Assembly (NCBI GenBank): GCA_039583875.1
Contig: CM077150.1
Location: 190,096,375-190,160,374 of the forward strand
Reading direction: 5' to 3'
DNA: 64,000 nucleotides
From: Platanthera guangdongensis
Taxonomy: Eukaryota > Streptophyta > Magnoliopsida > Asparagales > Orchidaceae
This document shows positions 56,192-64,000 of the stretch, one piece after another. Each line of letters begins with the position of its first letter. The stretch's first letter is position 1. The notes beneath the pieces are model-generated. The model was given only the letters and a program-made list of their open reading frames with translations, was not told the DNA's origin and ran no database searches. The position numbers were made by a program, and so were the translations under genes.

Positions 56192-58158
56192 TGTAACACA
56201 CCCATCCGTCATATGACATATAACAGAAGGTCCAGCTGGAACCCGACGCCATATACCACGGACAGACGGAAGGGTTACGTATTAATAACCAAACATTCCA
56301 ATTAAGACTACTCGTCCTAACACAGAGCATTCTAGCGGAAGCTTTTAAAAGTAGAAAGAACCCAAACTGAATAATCAATTTACATGAATGTCCACAAACA
56401 CTACCACTGGAATGAAATAACAATACACTGAAAGAAACATGGCTTTATGGCCTTACAATAGTTCACTTATCAAATAGTGTCTTATATACATCGGCTCACA
56501 GGCCGGACACACATGACAAAATAAAAACAACTATACGCTTAGGCCTTCGAGGGCCAACACGGCAACATGGGCTCTAGCCCGCTATTTTGCATTCGGCTCC
56601 GCAGCACCTGCAAGCAATATTCCACCGCACGGTGGCAAACAGGCAACGGTCAGCTAAAGCCGACCAAATTATAACGACCCCGTCCCTTTCTCGGGACGAC
56701 GGTGCTTCTTTCCTGCATAACATTAGCCCAGCTAAACAATTATTTATAAACATACTTCACCACAGATGTAGGCTCGCACGGCCAAACACCCCGTGCACTC
56801 AGGGCACATTAACGGTGAATCCTGACACTGCAGCGTCTTCACCACCACCCCCAGGATGGCAACAATATGAGAATTTTAGCCCTTCTGACCACTGTCTAAG
56901 TCTCCCGACTATGCCAATGGTCAGTCCCCTTTTCGGGTCTCTCGCACCGAACAACATAGCCCAGGTCCAATTCCACTTGCCTGTTACTCAAACGCGTAGT
57001 TCACCTTAAGACGTACGCATAGGCCAAGCTTCTCTCGGATCCTGACATTCCAAACAATCACATAACCTAGTTATGTTCAAGGCCGGTTCCCAGACTGCCA
57101 AGTTAGCAGAATAATGATTCCGCTCTGTTTTCCGGGTGCGCCATGGAGCTAGCCTCCAAGGATCCCTGCTGTAATCTACCACGTAGAAACCCGAAAACCC
57201 CAAAGCACGGATTCTTCTCTGGCAAATCATAACAAATGCAACATCACCGATCCAGACCAACATGTTCTGGTAGATTTCACACATAATGCATATGCCCGTA
57301 CTTTGATTCCGGACTCTATATGCAACACCAGGGGGACTATTCCCGTCAACCCCGAGGAACACCGCACACTCACCGCACACTCGCGGGAGTGGGTTTTCCC
57401 TATGCAAAAATGAAGAGCTTCGCATGCTCAAGTGGAGAATCGTTACCCTTGTAGTACGCTTTGGCGCCATCGAAAAACTACACTGATGGAAATCTTCGCA
57501 AAGAACTTTCCTCCATAGATCCGCTCTCAGATCTCAAAACGGTGCTCAGATGCTCCACCGGCGGCCAGAATCTTCCTTCTTCTTCCTTCTCTCTCTAACT
57601 CCTTGGAAAGATAATGGTTTGGAGAAAATGAAGAATTAACTCCCCTATTCCCGGCCTTAATAGTGCAGGAAACCGTCTGAACCATTGGATCTTACTTAAA
57701 GAAAATGAACGGCTCATATCTGCACAAAAATCCCCAGTCCTGGGCCGAACACGGCCTCGCACACGACCGTGTCCCAGACCGTGTGCCTTGATTGAGGCAC
57801 GATCGTCAAACGCAGAACAACCACACGGGCAAAGACACGCCCGTGTCTCACCTGACACGCCCGCGTCGGGTCCTCGACATACCCTTGTCCGGGGACGTGT
57901 CACACATAACCGCCACGCCAACCGACATGACCCTTGGAAATACGGGTACTGATACGGGTAGGCACACGCCCGTATCAAATGACACGCCCGTGACATTAAG
58001 ATGTGTTCCTTGTCGTGTCCTTCACGTGATAAAATCGGCCAAAACACCATGCCAGACACGTCCTTGGACACGCCCGTGTCCTAGGCCGTGTACCCCTATA
58101 CAGGCACCAAAATCCATTTTCACGCGACCAACTCAAATACAAATTTCGGGGTGTTACA
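56192..58158 (-). repeat. CHR-3 5' LTR
   Basis: This is the partner of 28054-30018, from TGTAACACACCC to GGGGTGTTACA. The hairpin array is at 57745-58095. The target duplication copy TTTAT follows at 58159-58163. Confidence 0.93.
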
Positions 58159-60114
58159 TTTATTGGGTACAAAAATCATAGTATGGCATATAGGATGTAC
58201 AACTTGACAAGTCAAGTTGTAGAAGAGTCAGTTCATGTAGTTTTTGATGAATCAAACATGATTAACAAGGAGCTGACTAGCTCTTCTTTTAGTTCTACAT
58301 GCATAGAGATGGTGATGGACAAGCTCTCCCTCAAGGAAGATGACCTAGTAGTCCAAGATAAGGATAAAGATGAGTGTTGTATATAGGAAGCACAAGATGT
58401 ACAAGTTGTAAATGAAGAATAGCTAACTGAAGACAATGAAGAACAACAAGCTGAAGCTAGATTGCATCCAGCTATCAGGCATTTGAGAGATCATCCAGCT
58501 CACCAGATCATTGGGAAGGCAAGCCAAGGAGTAATGACAAGATGTAGAAGTCTGAATACAGTCTTATACTTATGTTTTCTATCACAAGTAGAGCCAAAAA
58601 AATTTGAAGAGGCCAACATAGACCAAGACTGGATTGGAGAAATCCAAGAGGAACTGAACCTGTTCAAGAGATGTAAGGTCCGGAAGCTGGTTCCTAAACC
58701 GCAAGGACATAATGTCATTGGAGTAAGTGGATCTATAGAAACAAACTTAATGAAAATGGAATTATAGTTAAGAATAAGGCTAGACTTGTGGCAAAAGGAT
58801 ACATGCAAGATGAAGGAATAGATTTTGATCAATCATTTGCCCCAATATCTATATTGGAAGCTATAAAACTCTTCCTTGAATTTGCTGCCTACCAAGGATT
58901 CAAAGTCTACCAGATGGATGTGAAGTCAGCCTTCCTGAATGGGGACTTAAAAAAGAGGTCTATGTTGAACGGCCTCCAGGTTTTGTTGATTCTAACTCAC
59001 CTGATTTTGTTTATAGACTTAGGAAAGCTCTCTATGGGTTGGAGCAAGCCCCTAGAGCATAGTACCAGACTTTTGTCTAGTTTCCTCATTGAGAACAAAT
59101 TCTCAAGGGGAAAAATATACAAGACCCTATTCCGATGGGAATCTAAGGGAAAGATCATTTAGTCCAGATATATGTTGATGACATTATCTGTGGATCTACT
59201 AGTGAAGACCTTTATAGAAAGTTTGCAAAACTTATGCAAGGGAAGTTTGAGATGAGCAGTATGAGTGAGCTCAAGTTCTTTTGGGAATCCAAGTTAGACA
59301 GACTGAAAATGGCTTATTCATATCCAAGTCAAAGTTCACCAGGGAGTTGATTAAAAAATATGGTATGGAGAGTTCCTCCTCCATGTAAACTCCCATGGGG
59401 TCAAATATTCCTGTAGGCAAAGATGAAGCAGGGAAACAGATTTATGAGACTTTGCATCGAGTGATAATTGGCTCCTTTTTATATCTTCCTGCTAGTAGGC
59501 CTGACATCATATATGCTACATATGCCTGTGCTATGTATCAGGCCTGCCCTAAAGAATCTGACTACACTGCTGCGAAAAGGATCTTGAGATATCTTAAGGG
59601 CACCCAAGATCTTGGCCTATGGTACCATAGAAATAAGGATTTTGAACTAACATGTTATTCAGATGCAAATTTTGCATGTTGCAAATAGGATAGGGAAAGT
59701 ACTTCAGGATCGTGTTAGTTATTAGGTGGGAGACTAGTATCTTGGAGCAGCAAGAAGCAAAACAGTGTAGCAATCTCAACTGCAGAATCAGAGTACATTT
59801 CAGCAAGTAGCTGTTGTGCTCAGTTGCTTTGTATATAACATCAACTCAAGGATTATAATCTCCAGATTAGTAGAACTCCTCTTTATTGTGTTTCTACTAG
59901 TGTTATTTCTATTAATAAGAATCCTATCTCACATAGCAGGACTAAGCACATAGAAATTAGGTATCATTTTATTAGGGAGCATATGGAAAAGGAAGACATC
60001 AGTCTAGAGTTTGTCCACATAGACAAGCAAGTGGCTGATATCTTTACTAAGCTATTAGATAAAGCAAAGTTCAACACCTTCAAGTTTGAGTTGGGTATAT
60101 TGAACTTAGCATAG
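58159..60114 (+). pseudogene. pol: SIRE-A integrase end, RT and RNase H
   Basis: It resumes SIRE-A pol after CHR-3 (YRMYNLTSQVVEESVHVVFDE). The linker is at 58462-58767 (EEANIDQDWIGEIQEELNLF). RT has [12 protein letters not shown] and [13 protein letters not shown], then a frameshift near 58955; in another frame near 59165 the YVDD box is preserved (QIYVDDIICGS). The RNase H region is at 59395-60114 (SRPDIIYATYACAMY, CPKESDYTAAKRILRYLKGT, CYSDANFACC, STAESEYISASSCCAQ, HSRTKHIEIRYHFIREHM), with stops at 59688, 59718 and 59838, ending FTKLLDKAKFNTFKFELG and TAG at 60112. Confidence 0.9.
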
Positions 60115-60717
60115 CTTTAGTTACTCCCTAGGATATTTTTGTTGTAGGATTTATTCTTCTTGCAGGTTATGAAGACCTAAAGTGGCAATGGAGAAAAAAG
60201 TGTCTATCAGGAACATGATGATAGAAGATTCTCCTCTTGAGGGGGAGCAAGTCCAACAACTACAGCAGCAAATTCAGTCTCATATAGAGAGGAAGCTGGA
60301 AGCTGCACCAGTGTTATCATCTGCAATCAGCTAGGGGGAGAAGACTATCATGACATACATGCTCCTCCCTGACTATGCAGAAGTAAAAAAGGGGCAGATA
60401 AGTGATTGCTCAAGTAGCATCAAAGGTTGATCAAGTAATCAAGTGCATGCAATGGAAAAAGAAGATGATCAATGTCATGTAACAAATGCAGGGGGAGAAA
60501 CAGATGTCCCATTACAGGGAAATGTGGTGAAGGTAATCAAGGCCTTCAAGTGGCATCAAAAATTATTTCACACCTTGCACCAATTTAGGGGGAGTAGGTG
60601 ATCAATATGGTAATCTCCCTAGATTTGTTCTATCACATTTTATTGCTGCATATGTTGTGTATTTCATTGACCAAGAAAGTTTATAGTGAGTTTTGAATTC
60701 TTCAAATAGGAGGAGAT
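60115..60717 (+). other. SIRE-A 3' non-coding region with several polypurine tracts
   Basis: GGGGGAG-type tracts occur at about 60239, 60333, 60490 and 60588 (CTTGAGGGGGAG, CTAGGGGGAG, CAGGGGGAG, TTTAGGGGGAG). The last tract, AAATAGGAGGAGAT, touches the 3' LTR. Multiple tracts upstream of the 3' LTR are a known Sirevirus trait. Unlike SIRE-B there is no room for a 2.3-kb third ORF. Confidence 0.78.
60188..60334 (+). CDS. Small ORF (48 codons) downstream of SIRE-A pol
   Basis: ATG at 60188 to TAG at 60332. It starts MEKKVSIRNMMIEDSPLEGE and continues with a Gln-rich helical stretch (QVQQLQQQIQSHIERKLEAA). It could be the remnant of a third ORF as in SIRE-B, or chance. I recognise no family and no ribosome context supports it. 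Confidence 0.25.
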   Translation: MEKKVSIRNMMIEDSPLEGEQVQQLQQQIQSHIERKLEAAPVLSSAIS

Positions 60718-60889
60718 TGTTGGGTCCATTGATCCCAATGTCCCAGATTTGTAAGAAGTCAAACAAGTCAATGACTTACACATAGTTGTATTTGATGTGT
60801 GTTTAATTTCATGCACGTAGGATACTACTTATCACATGAATCAGACAGGTTGACACAAAGAAGGATGTTGGAGGATTGATGACAACTCC

Positions 60890-61680
60890 ATTGGCATTGA
60901 GTAAATCCAACTCACTCAATGCCAGAGGATTGATGACAAAAGGAAGGATTCTGTTTAAGTCTAGAAGCATTGAGTGAGGACAGCTCACTCAACGCCAGAT
61001 GAACTAAAGTTCTGAGTCATGTGTGGATAGTAAAAGCCAAGTTTCAGCAAGTAGAAAGATTGACAAAGTCCACAGGCATTGAGTATCAACTCACTAAATG
61101 CCATGTAGCAAATTTGTCGAGTAAAGCTGGCTTAGTCCAGCAGAAAGTTTCTAGCAAAGGAAAAGATTATAAGTCTAGAAGCGTTGAGTGAAGCCTGTTC
61201 ACTTAATGCCATGCTGATTTTCTCAAAGCCCAAGAAGATAAACAGAAAAATCTATTCAAGTACAAAAGCATTTAGTTAAGCTAGTTCACTCAACGCCATA
61301 TGACAGAAAGCCTTGAGATAGGCCTGGACAGTCAAAGCCCAAGAAGAAACCTGAATTTAACTAAGTCCATAAGCATTGAGTAGAGCTAGGTCAGTCCACG
61401 CCTAGTCAAAAGATGAGGCTGAGACATGAAGCATTGAGTGTAGTCAACACACACAATGCCTCCATTCAGACGAAAAGTTTCTAAGTATAGAAGCATTGAG
61501 TGAATCCTGTTCACTCAACGCCTCAGCAGTTGACAAAGTTCAGAAGGAGCTAAGGTAAATGGCATTGAGTGAAGTCCAACCACTCAATGCTCTCAATGTC
61601 ATGGATGCAGAAACAACTAAAGAATAAGCTAAGTCCAGAATCATTGAGTGAAGGCCTTTCACTCAATGCCACCCAACTCC
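60890..61680. repeat. GCATTGAGTG/CACTCAATGC hairpin array in the SIRE-A LTR
   Basis: About ten units each have an arm (A/G)GCATTGAGTGA, a spacer of about 6-12 bases, and the complementary arm TCACTCAATGCC. They are spaced 50-110 bp apart with unrelated linkers (for example near 60893, 60968, 61075, 61180, 61266, 61370, 61428, 61491, 61561, 61641). Each is a potential stem of 10-12 bp. Several arms carry compensating or single changes (GCGTTGAG, CAACGCC). Confidence 0.9.
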
Positions 61681-61889
61681 TGAGTTGATTCTGAGAAATT
61701 TTCTAACTCCAGAATGGGTGACATTAGCAGAAGTAAACAAAGTCAATTCTGTTCAAATTATTTGCGGGAAAGCTGGAGTATGCCTTTAATGGTGCCGACA
61801 GACAACTATTGCCATTTCTGCAAATGGAAGGTGGTAACTCGTCCTTTTTTGGTTGGGCCCACATTACAAAGAGCCATTGATCAGCTGAC

Positions 61890-61897
61890 TATAAAAG
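61890..61897 (+). promoter_or_regulatory. SIRE-A LTR TATA box
   Basis: TATAAAAG lies about 210 bp downstream of the hairpin array. The array is thus placed as an upstream regulatory region. Confidence 0.65.
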
Positions 61898-62799
61898 GAT
61901 AAGATTGGCTGAAAGGGGAGAAGCTTTTATGGTTTTCTAAATACGCATAATGGCGAAACTTCAACTTCTTCCTCGTCATTAACATCGAGCCTGAAGCACA
62001 AGTTCTATTTAGTGAACCTGAAAGAGACAAGAGTTAGCTGTTGGAATATTCATCAACGACAACAAGTTCAAAATCGATTTCTGATTGGTAAGAGAAGCAG
62101 AGCCTTGACTGTCTGTAAGTCAAGGTAGCAGTTTGAACAAGATACAATACTTTCAGATACATAGTGTTCTATAATAGATCAGATTCTTGATTTTGAGTCA
62201 CTTCCAGCACAAGCCGACCATTACTGAAGATCTATTCAACTTGATATTGTGAAGAAGATTGGGCTGAAATCTGCTCAGCCCAAGAAGACAGTAACAGAGA
62301 AAACTCTCTAGTGACTAACTGTTTCACAACTTTTCTATTTTCTGTTGGATTTAGTCTTTGATCTGAGTTGTAAGCCTGGGTTATAAAGGCAGAGTGTAGA
62401 ATCCACTTTGAATCTGAGTGTATGGCTATCCTTCCATCCTGAGCTGTAGGGCTTTTGAGCCTGCGGTTGGTGATTGCTGAATCACAGAGTTGTAGGGCCG
62501 TGGACCTTAGTTGTAGGTCTTGAAGGAGACTGAGTAGTCCTGCGGGATCGAGTTGTAAGCTCATTGGAGTCAACAAATTGTTGAAGTTCCTTGCCTAACA
62601 AGCTGTTAGAATGACGGAGAGGGATAGTGGACGTACCAATAATCTGAGGAACCACTATAAAATATTTGTGTTTTCTGTGTGTGCATCTTGAAAGCTAGAA
62701 TAATGAAAACACTAAGCACAATTTAATAGGGGCTAGTTCTAGATAATTTTAAAAGAGACCTAAAACCTATTCACCCCCCCCCCTCTAGGTGATAGCTTA

Positions 62800-63330
62800 C
62801 CTTGAAACAAAGTCTTTCAAAAATATTACTCCTTTGATCTTCAGTGGAGACATATTCTTGGGAGATTTTCCATTTCTCTACATTGCCATTGAGAAAGCGA
62901 TGTCTAATTTTTATGTGCTTTGTCTTACTGTGCAACACTACTTTGGAGGAAATGGAGATTACTGTACTAGAGATATCATTGAAAATTGTGTAATTTGTGA
63001 AATTCAAGTTGTAATCAAGTAATTGATTTTGCATCTACGATATCTATGAAAAGCAGCTTCCAACAGCTATATATTCATCTTCACCCATGGATGTAAAAAT
63101 TGATGTTTGCTTTATGCTAAACTAAAAGATTATCCTTGCCCCAAGGAATTGACAAGTTCCAAAAGTACTTTTCCTATACAATTTGTACCCAACATTATCT
63201 GCATCAAAGAATCTATAAAATTCAAATTTAGATTCTAGTGGATACCACATAACATTTTAGGTGTACCCTTGAGAAATCTTTTTTTTTATTGAACTCAAGT
63301 GTGAGTCATTTGGATCCAGTTGAAATCTAA
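62800..63330 (-). pseudogene. Old copia RNase H remnant, target of SIRE-A
   Basis: On the minus strand from 63330 leftwards, blocks read DPNDSHLSSIKKRFLKGTP, FYRFFDADNVGYKLYRKST, FGTCQFLGAR and then, at 62800-63030, SSKVVLHSKTKHIKIRHRFL and YVSTEDQRSNIFERL. These match, in order, the end of copia RT and RNase H. Stops and frame changes are frequent, so it is older than SIRE-A, whose 3' LTR abuts it. The rest of this element should lie left of SIRE-A, outside the window. Confidence 0.78.
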
Positions 63331-64000
63331 CATATATATATGGAAAACATTATATCTGGCTAACGAGTTGTAAGGTAGATTATGCAATCTCAACAAGTGA
63401 ACTGATTGTCATCAAGTAATAAACTGGTGGAGTTATCCTCCGAGTATCGAAACTCTCGAGGAGTGTAGATTGGGAGTGTGATCTTCCACATCGGAATATG
63501 ATTGCAAACGCAACATAGGATTGGGGAGTTTTAGAACAATTAAAATTAATCACACGGGTTGCCTTCAGCGCTTCGCAAGAGTGGAATACTACAAAGAGTA
63601 TTAAGGCATGCGGTCGTAACCGTTGAGGGTCGAAAACACCTCTTGGCCAGGGCAGCCCCTCACACATCTTAGTGAGGCATATCACCAAGCAACAACCCAG
63701 TGCTAGCTAAGGAAGTAAAGCCCAAACTAAGAACTACAACAACAATGACAATAATAAACCATCATGAACATTGTTAAGAGTTCCTAGCTAGTTTAGCAAA
63801 CATCCAAAACATAGAAACAACATCCAAATCAGAGGAAAAAGGAGATTTACAACCCAACACGTGAAGGCTAGCCACGATTCTCGGCCGGAGTCGAAGGTTG
63901 TCGGTCTTCGTACGGGCTCGATTGGCGGTTGACGTCCGAGGAAGATTGAAGTGCTGTTACATACTTCAAAGGCATTTTACCCATCTTCTTCACGATCCGT
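63331..64000. other. Unclassified right edge
   Basis: This is non-repetitive sequence with no ORF I recognise; the longest (minus, 63380-63688, 102 codons) has no family resemblance. Base composition is like its surroundings. It may be the internal part or an LTR of the older copia element, or unrelated host DNA. Confidence 0.4.

Larger units (their letters stand above)
28054..58158 (-). mobile_element. CHR-3, Tekay/Del-like chromovirus split by SIRE-B
   Basis: The LTRs are 28054-30018 and 56192-58158 (1965 and 1967 bp), with target duplication TTTAT at 28049-28053 and 58159-58163. Both halves encode complementary parts of one minus-strand element: pol on the left (30072-32795) and gag-protease on the right (54148-55902). 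The 21-kb insert between them is SIRE-B with CHR-4 inside. The matched LTRs and target duplication rule out two unrelated truncated elements. Confidence 0.93.
25773..62799 (+). mobile_element. SIRE-A, Sirevirus-like Ty1/copia, outermost insert (5' end outside window)
   Basis: This is a plus-strand copia element carrying, in the window, the gag C-terminus (25773-26850), protease and integrase (26851-28053), the rest of pol (58164-60114), a region with several polypurine tracts and the 3' LTR (60718 to about 62799). CHR-3 splits its integrase reading frame and the two halves join exactly at the TTTAT duplication: ...KYYEGIF before, then GYKNHSMAYR after, as in SIRE-B where the same stretch is uninterrupted. 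ATH-1 splits its gag. The long coiled-coil gag, the multiple polypurine tracts and the LTR palindromes fit the Sirevirus group. Confidence 0.87.
60718..62799 (+). repeat. SIRE-A 3' LTR
   Basis: It begins TGTTGGGTCCATTG after the polypurine tract, similar to the SIRE-B LTR start. The end is near the C-tract (ACCTATTCACCCCCCCCCCC, then CTCTAGGTGATAG) at about 62765-62799. I could not fix the last base: the end may be anywhere from 62795 to 62818, because the flanking copia remnant begins there and the other copy is outside the window. Confidence 0.8.

Noticed and set aside
28054..58158. CHR-3 left and right parts as two separate truncated elements.
   Set aside because: The LTRs match over their whole length, the TTTAT duplication flanks the pair, the gene sets are complementary and the SIRE-A frame rejoins across it.
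60890..61680. MicroRNA precursor cluster in the SIRE-A LTR.
   Set aside because: Stems are only 10-12 bp with short loops, too small for plant microRNA precursors.
63380..63688. 102-codon ORF as a host gene.
   Set aside because: No recognisable domain, no upstream signals, and it sits between repeat remnants.

Overview
The window is plant nuclear DNA made almost entirely of nested LTR retrotransposons. I found no host protein-coding gene, tRNA gene or rRNA gene. The lineages present (Athila-type and chromodomain-bearing Ty3/gypsy, Sirevirus-like and other Ty1/copia) and the primer-binding sites complementary to plant initiator-Met tRNA point to a flowering plant, probably a eudicot. The extra ORF of one copia element resembles, from memory, proteins common in Lamiales genomes, but the sequence alone does not fix the species.

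Element names used here: SIRE-A (+, about 25773-62799, 5' part left of the window) is the outermost recognisable insert. It lies in an older minus-strand copia remnant (62800-63330). Two stacks of later insertions interrupt SIRE-A. Left stack: ATH-1 (Athila, +, ends 25772) sits in the SIRE-A gag. CHR-1 (gag-only gypsy, -, ends 17860) sits in the ATH-1 reverse transcriptase. CHR-2 (chromovirus, -, 2644-16060, target duplication GCCTT) sits in the 5' LTR of CHR-1. COP-C (copia, -, 6391-11017, target duplication TCCTC) sits in CHR-2 pol. Right stack: CHR-3 (chromovirus, -, 28054-58158, target duplication TTTAT) sits in the SIRE-A integrase. SIRE-B (copia, -, 32852-54088) sits in CHR-3. CHR-4 (chromovirus, -, 36655-47670, target duplication CTGGA) sits in SIRE-B between its RT and RNase H. 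Counting the old remnant, the left stack is six layers deep.

Most coding regions are broken by stops and frameshifts. The exceptions are COP-C pol (one in-frame stop in about 1138 codons) and a 690-residue RT-RNaseH-integrase stretch of CHR-4. COP-C has no gag and CHR-1 has no pol, so each would need proteins from another element to move.

The two most unusual features are these. First, every LTR family carries its own array of short inverted repeats; unrelated families share cores, TGTCGACA in SIRE-B and CHR-4, and ACACGGG/CCCGTGT in ATH-1 and CHR-1/2/3. Second, SIRE-B has one LTR only: its other end stops at the polypurine tract, and a 59-bp target duplication flanks it instead of the usual 5 bp. 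SIRE-B also has a third, coiled-coil ORF downstream of pol, in the position of env.
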